A stretch of 47,604 nt of DNA from Zancudomyces culisetae (Eukaryota; Kickxellomycota; Harpellomycetes; Harpellales; Legeriomycetaceae), in assembly GCA_001969505.1 (NCBI GenBank), contig LSSK01000026.1:1-47604 (forward strand), in the 5' to 3' direction. The position numbers and the translations under genes were made by a program. The notes beneath the pieces were generated by a model. The model worked only from the letters and a program-made list of their open reading frames with translations, was not told the DNA's origin and ran no database searches. Of this stretch, positions 11,799 to 23,700 are shown piece after piece. Within the stretch, counting starts at the first letter, position 1, and each line of letters starts with the position of its first letter.

Positions 11799-13150
11799 TT
11801 TTATTATTGTTGAACGCCTTTATCTTTTCTACTTTACTTTGGTTGTTGTGCTTGTTTTCTTAAATAGAAAGGGTATTATCCTTTGTCAATTTAAGTTTCA
11901 AAATATAGTTTCTATTATTTATAAACCTAGTTTTTCTTTTTTTTAAAAAACTCCAAGATCAATAGTTTAAGAGGGGAGATATGAAATAAGAACAATTCTT
12001 CTTTTTATATCATTTAGTTTTGCATTAGATTGATTTAAAATAACGAATAAAACCCCCAATTAATAGCTATGGAAAGCACAAAGCAATTTTTCAATAAAGA
12101 TAGCAATTGTTTCATACGACTTGTGGTGAGTAGCAAGTTGTGGGAATGATCATAAAAATTAAAGAAATGCATCTAAAAATGGAAATCGGCTAAATTAGCT
12201 GTAAATTTACTAACGCAAAATTCAAATAGACAAAGGCTTATGATAATGATCAAATCAAAAAGGTTGGGTATAGTTGCTTTACCCTTCAATGGCGGGGCGA
12301 ATAATCACCAATAGCTTTAGCATAAATAGAATTTTGCAACTACTGTGCATGACTTGTGTGTGATTACAAATAAACTGGAAATTGGCACTTATTACTAATA
12401 AGCTGTTCAGCTAATCAATTTACTGTCAATTTTTGAATTGTTTTGCGGAAACAAGGCATTCAAAGAGGAAAAATCATTGTATTCCTAATAATTTCGAACT
12501 CAATGATTAGCCTATAAACTGCAGTAAAGACTAGCCTGAGTGTAGTGATTTTGATCAATTAAAAAGAAAAAAGATCTAAATATGACCCATCCTTTTCATT
12601 CCTAACCACTAGCGTAATTGAGGCAACGTTCTTTTAGTAGCTGGTGAATCGAAAATTGTTCCAGTTTCATGCATTTGTTTTGGCATTTTACCTCCTCTGC
12701 TCCTTGTAAATCACCTCAATAACCTAATTCGTTTTAAATAAATCATTACATAACTTTTCCCCCCGCCAATGCTTTTTTAACACCACCAATTTCTTGACAA
12801 AAATCAACTATGTTAAATGGGAATTGGAGTCTTGTTTCTGAATAAACATTTGGGCCATCTGCCCAATCATAGTTTTAAGCAAATCCCAAATTTCAAAATC
12901 TCTTGTTTGATTAGAGGAGTGCTAAGGAAAAGCAACTAAAGCTTTGCAATTTTTGTTAAGATCAACTAATTGATTTCCACCCCCCTCCCCCTCCTCCAAA
13001 AGGCGGGAGCAGCTAATTGCTTTTGTAAGTTGTTGACTATATTTGTGGATATTAAAAACGGTTTTTCTATTAGTTTTGATGGAGTAAGTGTAGAAAGTTG
13101 ATTTTTTTGAAGAACACTAGGTCTATTTCGAAAAGTCTGCCAATATCAAT

Positions 13151-13258
13151 AAAAAAGAGGTGGAGGTGGCGGGAAAAAGGGGTGGAAAGAGGGAAGGGGA
13201 AGGGGAAAGAATGGTGAGAGAGGAAGAGAGGAATTGGGGGAACTAGGAAGAGAGCAAG
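13151..13258 (+). repeat. Purine-rich (GGA/GAA) tract
   Basis: About 110 nt are almost purely A and G on the plus strand, with runs such as GGGAAGGGGAAGGGG. The tract could form G-quadruplex or triplex structures or exclude nucleosomes. It lies about 1.4 kb upstream of the GATA gene start. Confidence 0.8.
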
Positions 13259-13365
13259 GTCTGTAGATCAATTTACGCAAATACAGCCCTTGAAGAGCTT
13301 TGAAAGTCGATTTAACTTGTAAACGGTTTGCATATACGTGCTAGTTAATGCAAAGCACAAAAATA

Positions 13366-13441
13366 CTGATTCTGTTTCTAATTTTGTCTCTGATTTTGGT
13401 TTTGATTCCGATTCTGGTTTTTAGTTTTAATCTTAATTCGG
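13366..13441. repeat. Degenerate hexamer-periodic tract (GATTYT-like)
   Basis: Variants of GATTTTG, GATTCC and GATTCTG recur with roughly six-base spacing. Read on the minus strand, one frame gives a Glu/Ser/Lys-rich stretch (PESESKPKSETKLETES) that stays open for about 50 codons but has no ATG. It is either a decayed minisatellite or a remnant of a low-complexity coding repeat. Confidence 0.5.
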
Positions 13442-16059
13442 CTTTTTTAATTTATGAAAATGAAGGAAATCTTAAAGCTGGACAAATTGGTCTTTTTTTT
13501 TAGAAATAATAAAAACAGATAAAACGTCACTGGATAAAAAACAGATATTACCTCCTTGATTAGCACAAAAGCAAAAGACATGCTAAAAAGACTTTTTGAA
13601 CTTAGAATCGCAATCTCCAGCATTTTAAAACAGCATGGAGTGTATAGCTTTTGCAGCGTAAAAACATTGAGTGACTCATACCATACATGTGTTTGGTTCT
13701 CGAATGCAAGTCGACTTAACAGCATTTGAAATATTTTTGACTCCCTGATTTGTAATCGTCTGTTCTTGGTATATCATTTATGCTCAAGAAAAAATGCGCG
13801 TAAATTTTTTTGTCCCATTCCCATAAGATTGGGGCATATTTTTGCCTAGACAAAAAGCAAACTCAAAAAAAAAGCAAATGAATAATTAACACATGTTCTA
13901 CACACGTGATCAGAAAAATAACGCAAATGGGTACTTCAAATATTAATTTTTATTAAGCAATAAAAAAGATAATATACATCGTTTATTATTGTTCCTTAGT
14001 GATTCATTTTTGTTTGGAAAAATAAAGTCATAAACCAGCCTCATTCCAACTAATCCAGCACCATAAGACTAGTCTTTCTTGTATTTTTTTTCCTTTCAAG
14101 ACAATAATATTGTCGCCAAACATGTTTTGTGAAAAAAAAATGATACAGATGTTTATACACACAACTATCACATGTACAAGTTGAAAATACAATCATCATT
14201 AAAACGCAATATAACACAGCTTAAGGAATGATAGCTGGTACACATTATTTGGTTGATTTATTCTGATTCTGAAACCATGAGGTGGTCAGATGCATTTTTT
14301 TTGCTTTGCAATACTAGAAAGAAAATCTGCGCTATATATACTAGCAGCGGTTAGGTTGGATAAACTTTTTAGATTCTTGCAATTACAAATTTTCTGCGCA
14401 TTTAACTTGTATTACATTTTATGTGTCGATGCTTTTTTCGTTGTATACTTATCTGGATACTTATAGGTTTAGCACCTACTTACCAACAGGTAACTCGTGC
14501 CATTAAACATTTTGACCGTATGTTAAATGGTTATTATTTTTGTTTATAGACAACATAAAAAAACGTTATCTAATTCCCCTTATAAACGGTTCTAGTTTTT
14601 TCTGTGTAATATTTTACTTTATTCTTTTGAGCTTTTATATGATTTCTTTGTTTTATCGTGTGTTGATAACAACTTCAATCATATTTCATGTTAAAATAAT
14701 TGAATCATAGCTGTATTCCGAAACCTTGATTACATAATACATCTAGACAAAAAACCTAGCACTTTAATGCGCTTTTTTTGTTACAATAAAACTAAATTCC
14801 GTTAAATGCACAACTAAAAAATGCAGATCCATAAATGCACAGTGAATAATTATGTGAATCTCAAAACGTAAAACCTTTTCAATGAGTGATAACATAAGCA
14901 TGGGTGCCTCCCGAATAAATTTATTATGGCCTTACCATTAGCATACCAGCATAATGTATGCTGAAAACGTTCCTAGCTACTACATAACGCTTGTAGCACG
15001 TTAATTCTTGACTATTTAGCTCAGCATGTTTTGTTGTGTCCAAAATATAAACGCCAAAGGTCATATGGTAGACACATAATAATGACTACTTTCCATTAAA
15101 TCGCAGCAAAAAATACTCATCCTTTTAGAACAGCGGTATTTGTTTAATTATATACGTATTTCCGGAATATCTTTAAAACAGGTGATATTTTCTTATTGTT
15201 TTTTTTGCGTAATTTTAAAAATAAAAGCCAAAATATTAGCAATGTAACTCTAATAATCGCCTCACATGAAAAATTGCTGATTCACTATTATTTTTTCATA
15301 TCAAACTTGTCTGAATCACAACACGCAAAGTGTAACAAAAACAGCTAAACAGACATAGATCTTTTTTGGGTTAAAAAAATATAAAAAATCCTAGTTAGGC
15401 CTATTAGCTAATTTATAAATGTTTGAATTGTTTATTGACAGCTCCAATGAAATGGCTGTTGGGACCACCTAAAAACAAACAGGGCATAATAAGGCAATTA
15501 TAAAGACGCATATGCTGATTCAAATGTAATCTGTGCAAGCGCAAACATAATGAAAATAATAATGTTTGTCTACAAGAAAATAAAGCTTAAAGAACGTCTG
15601 TAGCTATTGTCTCTGTGAATAGGGAATAACAGATATGGCCTAATAAATGCAATACAACAATTGTGTGTTGAAACTTGGGTTCAGTTTCGCTATTACGAAT
15701 ATAAATTCGCATACTACGCAGATAAAGGAAATGGTGATGGTAAAGAACAGCTTTTGAAAGCCTCCATGTGGAGTCTGTCACAAAAAAAAGGGCTATAACC
15801 AGATGTGCTAATTGTTGTTACTATAGTCCATAAAGCTTCTGAGTTCTGAATACACACTCCTTTTCTTGCTGATACATGTGGGGGCATATGTCTATAAAAG
15901 CCCATCCAGTATATCAACTCTGGATAACAAAAAAAATTACGCATAGATAACATTTAAAGTGACTTTATTTACAGTCATGTGTATATCCATAGTAAAAGCT
16001 AGGTTGAGTATATACAAATACAGCTTTATCACACGAAATAAAAATACATGGTCATGAAT

Positions 16060-16112
16060 CTCCCTTCCCTTCCCTCCCCCTCTCCTCTCCTCTCCTCTCC
16101 TCTCCTCTCTTC
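16060..16112 (+). repeat. Pyrimidine tract with tandem TCTCC pentamers
   Basis: C/T-only sequence with about five to six exact TCTCC units (16081-16110). It lies just past the stop codon of the minus-strand gene ending at 16121, so that gene's transcript would carry a GGAGA-repeat 3' UTR. Confidence 0.85.
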
Positions 16113-16120
16113 GCCTTGCT

Positions 16121-17860
16121 CTAGACACTATCCTTTTTTTTCCCTGGAGCTAATATGTTGCATTTTGTTTGCAGTACTAAAGACTGTAAATAACTCTTTG
16201 GATTTTTTAGTAAATTGGATGGCTTGAAGCACGAAAACCTGTCCATACTTGATAATGACTTTGCGCGACGATGATAACTTGAGCCTCGAATTAAGCCGAG
16301 CCTTTCGTTTGATTCACCTGTCACCTTATAGCTTGATGTCTCGTTAAAATCACCCATATCATTCGTTCGTTTGTTAAGAACTTCGTAAATTTCTTGAGAA
16401 ACGTACAGTGGTTTTTCTCCCCCAACATTACCATCTACATCGGCGGTACCCCTAAAATATTTTGAATGCATGGTGTTGCTAAAGTAGTCTTCTAGCTTCT
16501 CTACCTCATAGGTATTGTTTGTTGTTAAACTTGTTTCAAGAGGTGTTATAAGGGTTTTTCCGCTTTCTAGTAGTTCTTCAAAAGACATGTGATCCCATTC
16601 CGGCGATGCTCTGAGGAAAAAGTGCATTTTTTCATCAGCGTCGTACGCACCAAATTTAGTGACCTTTGTTAAGGTTAGTTTTTTCATCAGAGACACTTTT
16701 TTTTTGGGTTGTCTTGGAAATGTTTGGTCGATGTAATGCTTCATAAGGTATCCAAACTCATACGCATGTGCATATTCAAGCCCCTCTGTACTTTGAGAAT
16801 CAAAGCTAGAATTATCTATTTTTTAAATTTTTTTTTAATATGATATATAGATGCTTAGGTATGCATTAATTGGAATATTACTATCTCTATTAATATTTAG
16901 GTGGTTATAGTATTAGTTAATGTAAAAGATAAATGTAGTAATACCATAATTCTCTGTTTTTAATTCATACATCTTGGACGTACGTCTTTTTAGTATTTTA
17001 TCCATACAGCTTTTTTTCAGTAAGCTTTGGAATATTCGTGTTTGGTTAAACAGAGGAGCTAGTTGCCAATCCATGAATAAAAGTTCAAGAAAATTTAAAT
17101 TGCCTTTTTTGGCCGGATTTATTAGATGCGCCTGAATGATAAATTGAATATACATAGATATGTTGTATAGAACATCGAAACACGCAGCAACAACAGGGTT
17201 TGCGTACTCATAGGTGGTTGGAGAACTTAATAAGCATCTCTTTTCATTGCTTAGAAATATCACTCGCGAAACAATGATATCCATCATATGTGCCCTTATC
17301 TTATTCAGCAAACCATCCGATGTAATGTCGCTTAAATTTGGTGATTCGCGAACCAGCTGCTCTCCTAGTTTTTTTGAAAGCAGTTCTAGAGAGTAAATCA
17401 TCTTGTAATATAATATTCCTGTAGGAATAAAAGTAACCAATGCCTTTTTCACGTCGTTAAATCCCAAAGTACGCCTCACTGTACATCCACAGCCTGTTAC
17501 AAGGAGCGCTAAGCATTCATCGAGAAAAATACATATTAGCTTGTGTGTTTCAACGTTCGGGGGTAGATCGATGTTAACTAGGAGCTCGTCTAAGAGGCTC
17601 AAGTAATCGTCATCTATTCATTAATGCGGAGATATGCGTTACTGGTAAATGCTAATTAAGTGTCAGCTATATATCTGATAGAAAGAAATGTGAGTATGTA
17701 TATTTGACAGAAAAGTTAGTGCATAAGAGGGAGAGTGTGTAATTTTTGAATTAAGACTCAATATATAAGTAATAAAACACGATATACACCCTACTGACAA
17801 GAAGTTAAACCCCTTACTTATATTTACTTTGTATGCTAGTTTCCGTCTTACAGCTTCCAT
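16121..17860 (-). CDS. Spliced protein of unknown function, 468 aa
   Basis: I do not recognise this protein. Exons in coding order are 17818-17860, 16945-17613 and 16121-16815, totalling 1407 nt with both junctions in phase 1. Donors are GTAAGG and GTATTA; acceptors are GAATAG and AAATAG. The first exon supplies the only ATG (MEAVRRKLAYK). The N-terminal half is helical and rich in Leu, Ile and Cys (for example FLDECLALLVTGCGCTVRR and YNISMYIQFIIQAHLI) and suggests a folded alpha-helical domain rather than clear membrane spans. The C-terminal third is polar, with basic-Ser motifs (YHRRAKSLSSMDRF) that may be phosphorylated. The length and smooth reading frame support a real gene. Downstream of the stop lies a TCTCC pentamer tract. 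It could be a fast-evolving scaffold or trafficking protein, but nothing in the sequence shows this. Confidence 0.8.
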
Positions 17861-18261
17861 AATATACGTTTTCTCAGGGAATTTTATATTTCATATTATA
17901 TTTAGAGAGGAATTACAAAGCGTAGGTTACGTTGTGTATCCTTCCAACAATATCATTACTGAATATTATTATATTTTGCCGAATATATTTCATTAATATT
18001 TTAAATAGAAATGTGTTTTAAAAGAAATGCTAAAAACGCAACACTAGATAAACAGAGAAAATGGTGTTTCGCATTATTCGTGTTTTATTATTATATTAGG
18101 CCTAGATCCGAAGCTACCAAAAAAGAAAAAAGAGGTGTTAGCATATAAAAAGGAATGTGTGCAAAAAAAAAAGTTTCGAGTAATAGCTAATAGTGCATAA
18201 AATATTAGAAACATAAAGCAAGTTAATTGGTAAAGCAAAATACCAAACCACAACAACCGTT

Positions 18262-18462
18262 TTATGTGTAATATGGTATGTACTGGTTATGTAAATGTTT
18301 TATGGGTACGGGAGAGGGTGTCACTTTTTCAATACACCATGAATTTCCATTACCTCCGCAATCACCACTATCACTATTACTACCACTGCTACTACCACTG
18401 CCCTGCCATCTGCACTTGTGCCGGTAATATCTTATTTTAATTGCCGTAGTTTTCCTCTCCAT
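18262..18462 (-). CDS. Possible small Ser/Gly-rich protein, 66 aa
   Basis: This ATG-initiated frame begins with a basic segment (MERKTTAIKIRYYRHKCRW). It continues into a Ser-Gly repeat written with AGT and GGT codons (GSGSSSGSNSDSG), the same codon style as the Ser-Gly repeats of the 5-phosphatase gene near 41.2-41.9 kb. It ends with a Pro/His segment. No family is recognised. It could be an exon of a larger gene or a chance frame around a microsatellite-like repeat. Confidence 0.3.
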   Translation of the reverse strand: MERKTTAIKIRYYRHKCRWQGSGSSSGSNSDSGDCGGNGNSWCIEKVTPSPVPIKHLHNQYIPYYT

Positions 18463-19951
18463 ATGAAAACACTTTGTAACCGATTAGGCGAACTGGTGGG
18501 TTGAAGTGCCATCATAAGCTGGGGAAAAAACCAGAAAGTATGCTTAGCTATATGTGGTTTTTCATCATAAGCAGGTCGGACCAAAATAGAATAAAATGAA
18601 ATATTTTGTAAAAAACGTTATAGTGCGTTATGAATAAAATTGGTTTGGACCACACACATTACACTATCCGAGTCTAAAATATCCTGGAACAGGGAAAAAG
18701 GGTGTATTTACATACACAACCCACAATAGCGTGCTAAATAGAGATATTTGGGGCTGAAGCTAAAAACGAAATGAAAAAAGGCGGAGAGACTCATTCGCCA
18801 AAGAAAAATGGGGTTTCACTTCATTTGCGTAAATAGAAATGTAAAGTTTTGCATAAAACATTCCTTAAACACACCAAACCTTGTTTGAGACTTGTTGGTA
18901 TCTGGTTTATTTTATTTTATTTGTTTTATTTTTATCTTCAAAATAAATGCTCGAGTTGGCTCAATTAAAAGGAATACAAGAAAATGACATGTTGCACCCG
19001 CAAATGTGTACTCTCTATTCATGTTATAAATGGAATTCTGAAAAGAATATGATATTTTCCAGAAAATGTGTCGCTGTTTTGTCAATTACTATGAATGAGA
19101 ATTGTAAACAGTTTGCTTGTTTTATTTTACGTTACTAGAGTTCTAAAACAAGAAGCTTGTGTGGAAATAAGGAAATAGTATATACATGTATCGAATATGT
19201 TCTTTTGGAAAAGATAATGCCATACCCTTGTGAGTAATACAAGCTATTTTTCTATGAAGCAAATATGATTTTACAGTCCTGTGTATAGAAACAGTTTAGA
19301 ACGATAATATATTCAACGTTTTTTTCCGAATGACATCGACACTGGTTATATGATACAACAAAGGCCACCTGTCCTATTTTTTCTTTTGGAAGGGAGTGAC
19401 TTGCATTTTACTTTGCTATTTACTTTGGGTAGCAATCCTCAGCTCTAGAACAACAAAATGGTTGAACATCCAAATGTTTTTTTTTGAAGCAGCTATCGCA
19501 AACCACCACCTTATAACAGATTGTATTATAAACATTTGTTAGCGAAATTCCAGCAATTTTATGGGTGTTTGTCTCCAATCACGTGTATCTGATTTGTTGT
19601 AAAATTGCAAAGCAGCCAAAAGTAGATTATTTTAGTTATTCCAAATTTCTTTTTTTTTTATCTATTACGAATAGAAACAGAGCTAACCCATTAATTTTCT
19701 GATACACTAAAGTAATAATTTAAAGGGAAAAAAATTTTTTTTTTCTTTTATTGGTAATTACTGGCTGTATTTGGATGAAAGGATAAGGTGGGCTAGCTCT
19801 TCAATTGCAAACTAGGACGTAAAAAGGCTGTTGAGGATTTGTGTAGGCGAAAAATAAAGGAAAAGATTTTTAAACTACATTTTATTTTACTGTAACTAAA
19901 AAAAAACTCCAATTGCGGGTCAGTAAGACAAAAGTTTAAACACAGTTCAAA
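18463..19951. other. 1.5 kb with no confident gene; IDH2 promoter side
   Basis: A 63-codon ATG frame on the plus strand (18947-19138) has no recognisable family. A CCAAT pentamer lies at about 19909, some 40 nt before the IDH2 start. CCAAT is the core bound by the Hap complex that controls respiratory genes in fungi, but its position so near the ATG makes it only a weak candidate. The rest is AT-rich with T runs. Confidence 0.45.
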
Positions 19952-21216
19952 ATGATAAGCTCGTTTAGAAACTTGATAAAACAAAAGACACTCTCGACAA
20001 GATTTTACAGTTCCGTTACCCAAAAGGCAATCGGATCGTACGAAGGAGTAAAAAATAGCTCGGGAAAATACGTTGCAACATTGATCCCAGGTGACGGTAT
20101 TGGTCCAGAGATCTCCGATTCTGTAGTAAAGATTTTCGAAGCCGCAAATGTAAGTGAATCTCGGTATAAAGTTTAAAAAGCAACAGCAGGCGAAAACACA
20201 GTGAATATGTACATCAAAATAAGGAGGAAGAGAAGGTGGGGAGGACATATTTTGATTAATGTGGGAAAAATGTCCTAAAATGTAAAAAATAGGTTCCAAT
20301 CGAATGGGAGGTAACAGATGTCACTCCAGTATTGGTTGACGGAGTAACAAAGATCCCAGAAGATGCTGAAAGATCTATAAAGAAAAACAAAATAGCACTC
20401 AAGGGACCATTGATGACACCAATCGGTAAAGGATATGTATCTCTAAATCTGACACTCAGAAGAACATTTAATTTGTATGCAAATGTTCGACCCTGCAAGA
20501 GTATCCCAGGATACAAGACATTATATCACAATGTTGATACAGTTTTGATTCGGGAAAACACTGAGGGTGAGTATTCAGGAATTGAACACGAAGTCATTTC
20601 CGGAGTAATGCAGTCAATAAAATTGATTACAAGAGATGCGAGCCGTAGAGTGGCAAGATTTGCATTTGAACATGCCAGGAGCACAGGCAGAAACCACGTT
20701 ACAGCAATCCACAAGGCATCAATTATGAAACTTTCTGACGGCTTGTTCCTAGATGCATGCCGGGAAGTGGGAAGCGAGTATCCAGATGTGAAGTTTGAAA
20801 CTTTGCTTTTGGATAAGGCATGTTTAGAGGTAGTCCAAACACCAGAACACTATGCAAACACAGTGATGGTTATGCCCAATCTGTACGGAGACATTATGTC
20901 TGATTTGTGCGCCGGCCTAATCGGTGGACTTGGTCTTACTCCTTCCGGAAACATAGGAAGTGATGCATCCATCTTTGAGTCTGTTCACGGAACTGCACCA
21001 GACATTGCAGGCAAGAACATGGCCAATCCTACTGCTTTGATTCTCTCCGCATGTATGATGCTTGAGCATATGAGCCTTCACGACAAGGCTGATTTGATTA
21101 GAAATGCCACACTTAATACTATAGCGCAAGCACAGCACCTGACAGGTGATTTGGGAGGCAAGGGTACCACTTCTGAATTTACCAGTGCCATTATTAAGAA
21201 CATCCAAAGTAGTTGA
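19952..21216 (+). CDS. IDH2: NAD-dependent isocitrate dehydrogenase, catalytic subunit, mitochondrial (373 aa)
   Basis: Oxidative decarboxylation of isocitrate to 2-oxoglutarate in the mitochondrial TCA cycle, as a heteromer with the regulatory IDH1 subunit. Two exons, 19952-20149 and 20293-21216, are joined in phase 0 across a 143-nt GTAAGT...TAG intron. The N-terminus ([21 protein letters not shown]) is a typical mitochondrial presequence: basic, Ser/Thr-rich and without acidic residues. Family blocks in order are [20 protein letters not shown] (across the splice), [81 protein letters not shown] and [18 protein letters not shown]. The intact SLNLTLR substrate loop and the [10 protein letters not shown] block match the catalytic subunit rather than the IDH1 type. 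Length is close to S. cerevisiae Idh2. The gene converges on H2B. Confidence 0.95.
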
Positions 21217-21633
21217 TTTCGGTTTAGCTTAGGTCCACGTTAGACTTTTTTATACTAATTACAACTATACTATCATGGTGAGATTCTACCCAAATAAATA
21301 CTGATTCTATTTTGAATGGTTGATATCCAATTCACTATATTAATATCACTGTAATCTAATCTAATCTTGTGGTAATCTGCCAAATATCTATATATGGCCT
21401 TCAAACATCGCACAATAGCTAGGCTCTTGTGTGTCTTCCTTTTCTTTTTTCACACAATCTAATTTGGTCAAATTGCAAATAAAAAATCAGGTATTTTGTG
21501 AAAAGATATATTTAGTTTATTCAAATTATACACATAAAAATTATTACAAAGCTTAAATTAGAGACCTCGTAAAAAATATCTCGAATACGAGATCAAAGGA
21601 CCGTCTGATTAAAAATGAGTACAAATAAAGCAA
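21217..21633. other. Convergent 3' flanks of IDH2 and H2B
   Basis: A 417-bp AT-rich spacer between two convergent genes. It holds several TA-rich and AATAAA-like motifs usable as fungal poly(A) signals on either strand (for example AATAAA at 21294). No coding sequence is seen. Confidence 0.6.
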
Positions 21634-21990
21634 TTATGCTGAAGCGGAGGTATATTTGGTAACAGCCTTTGTTCCTTCTGAAACAGCATGCTTGGCCAGT
21701 TCACCTGGAAGCAAAAGCCGCACAGCAGTTTGAATTTCGCGCGAGCTGATTGTTGATCTCTTGTTGTATGCTGCAAGCTTGGATGCTTCAGATGCAATTC
21801 TTTCAAAGATATCATTTACAAATGAGTTGAGGATTGACATAGCCTTGTTGGAAATACCAGTGTCGGGGTGCACCTGACGGAGAACCTTGTAGATATAAGA
21901 TGAGTATGTTTCCTTACGGGCTGAGCGGCGAGCCTTCTTTTCGGAACCTTCTTTTGATGGCTTGGTTGATTGTGAGGTCTTTGGTGGCAT
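21634..21990 (-). CDS. HTB1: Histone H2B, 118 aa
   Basis: Core histone that pairs with H2A in the nucleosome. It is unspliced. The short Lys/Ser-rich tail ([20 protein letters not shown]) leads into the histone fold with [40 protein letters not shown] and [20 protein letters not shown]. The C-terminus ends [18 protein letters not shown]112 of AVTKY corresponds to the ubiquitinated K123 of yeast H2B. It is transcribed divergently from H2A with 1.84 kb between the start codons. A TATAAAAG box lies about 150 nt upstream of the ATG. Confidence 0.97.
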   Translation of the reverse strand: MPPKTSQSTKPSKEGSEKKARRSARKETYSSYIYKVLRQVHPDTGISNKAMSILNSFVNDIFERIASEASKLAAYNKRSTISSREIQTAVRLLLPGELAKHAVSEGTKAVTKYTSASA

Positions 21991-22138
21991 TTTGATTATT
22001 CTACTCTAATATTACAAACAAAGTTGTTTTTTTTTTCTTAGCTTCTTTTCGCAGTTGAGCTTTCAAAGGTCTATTGTGACTGAAAACACTTATGATACTT
22101 AATATTGAAATAAAATTTTTTTTCAAGGCAAAATGGCC

Positions 22139-22147
22139 GCTTTTATA
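22139..22147 (-). promoter_or_regulatory. TATA box of H2B
   Basis: TATAAAAGC on the minus strand, about 150 nt upstream of the H2B start codon. The distance is usual for a fungal TATA promoter, and a near-identical box serves H2A. Confidence 0.65.
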
Positions 22148-22405
22148 CTTTATTTTTTCCAACGCAAAAATGTTTGAAGCCCAGTATGTTTAAACTGCAT
22201 TTTTTTAGTGCTTGAAATTGAGCTTGTAGTTTTTTGTTTTCTATTTCGAATTTCTTGAACTTTGGAGCTGTAAAATCCAACTTTATTGTATTTTTATTGG
22301 CCCGAATTCAATTTGCAAAAAAAGTTGAATTCGCTAATCAAAACGGACTTTTGGCATAAAAGCGCATTTTTTTCTGGTGTCTAAATTATTAGAAATCTAT
22401 AAAAA

Positions 22406-22495
22406 TTGAAATTGGAACCCAGGGTTGAAGTTGAAATTAAATTCGAGTTTGAAAAAAATGTTCGAGTTGGAATTTGAATTTGAATTGGAAATGGT
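22406..22495. repeat. Degenerate TTGAAN hexamer-periodic tract
   Basis: Variants of TTGAAA, TTCGAG and TTGGAA repeat with roughly six-base spacing on the H2B side of the divergent promoter. The tract contains GGGTTGAA and two TTCGAGTT copies that recur inverted near H2A. It may be a repeat-derived array of binding sites. Confidence 0.55.
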
Positions 22496-23280
22496 GCCTA
22501 GCTTCGGATTAAATCTCAACGTGAAATCATACAATCAAAATCGAATTTAGGTAAAATGAAAGTAAAACAAAGGGTTGGGTGTTGGATTTAGCCTTTACAA
22601 TGAACGAATAAAATACTGTGAAAATATGCTGTAAGTACACTAAAATCGCTCTAGTTCAAGAAATTAGTAGCTGTACCGACTAGCAAAACAACTAGCTAAC
22701 ACAAAAATAAGTGGTGCTCGGCTAAAAACAAAGATAATCAGGTATCTAAATAGATGTGTTTCCACTATCTTGCGATCCAAGGCATACAAACATTTTAGTA
22801 AATTAGACCAATCAACACAAAAAATCGGTTGAGTATCACATAGGTAAAATAATAGCTTCGATGGCCCATTGAGGTGTGTGAGGACTGCCATGTAGATGCT
22901 TTTATCTGGGTACAAGATTATTACATCTATGCCCAATCCATAAGTCGTATAGACTGCATTAAGCATAGGCTACATTATTTATCTTTTGTTGATGTAAGTC
23001 CCTAACAATCATGAGTGGGTAGCACTTGTATTATTTTCGGCGTAGTTGGTGCAAAAAATGTTAAATGTTGATCTAGTACTACTTCAAAAAATCACTCACT
23101 GATGTGCCACTACGAGGCTTTCGCGAACATTTGCGCTTTAAGCGTGTATATTGAATACTTTTTCATGGTAATCACGTACGTATGTTTGTTTACGTTATTT
23201 TATTGTTATGGTCTCGGATTTGTTTTCATGCCATTAAAAATAATGTTGTATGGGAAAAACTCGTTAATAAAAAAAATTAA

Positions 23281-23292
23281 ACGCGCGCCAAA
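23281..23292 (+). promoter_or_regulatory. MCB/E2F-like cell-cycle element
   Basis: ACGCGCGCCAAA combines an MCB core (ACGCG) and an E2F-type core (GCGCCAAA). In fungi and animals such sites drive G1/S transcription, which fits the S-phase demand for histones. CCAAT motifs flank it (ATTGG at about 23292 and CCAAT at about 23350). Function is inferred from the motif only. Confidence 0.45.
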
Positions 23293-23692
23293 TTGGTTGA
23301 TGAATTTTGGAATATTGCTTCATCCAAATGGCGTAGCGCTTTCGATTGACCAATTGAAAATAGATAATACTCACGATTACGCTAATAAAAATAAAAGCTT
23401 TAAAGCGAAATTGTGCAATTCTTTGGTGCTATTATTTAATTGTTCTTGTTTCTGCTTATTTTTTATATTTTTTTGTTTGCCGTAAAATTGAACTCGAAAA
23501 ATCCAACTAAACCTCAGCTCAGTTCTACCCAATTTAGCACAATTCAACCCAGTTCAATTCGATTTCCACAAAATCCAATTTTTTCTGCTTTTTGCCTTGG
23601 GCCTAAAATTAAACGCTTCTTGTCTTTAAAGGTGTTTTGTATTCCAAAAACAACAAAGCTAAAAATAAGAATTTTTTGAAGCAAAATTCAAA

Positions 23693-23700
23693 TATAAAAG
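23693..23700 (+). promoter_or_regulatory. TATA box of H2A
   Basis: TATAAAAG 134-141 nt upstream of the H2A ATG, mirroring the H2B box. Confidence 0.7.

Larger units (their letters stand above)
11799..16120. other. 4.3 kb gene-free region upstream of the GATA gene
   Basis: No convincing coding sequence was found on either strand; the longest frame (92 codons, minus, 13447-13725) is compositionally biased. The region upstream of the GATA start is AT-rich, with purine and hexamer-periodic tracts listed separately. A long upstream region is typical of fungal master regulators with many binding sites, and this is my inference for its role. Its right end is the 3' flank of the unknown minus-strand gene ending at 16121. 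Confidence 0.5.

Noticed and set aside
19793-20299. 168-codon minus frame opposite the start of IDH2
   Set aside because: It runs antisense to the presequence exon and intron of IDH2 and has no family resemblance.
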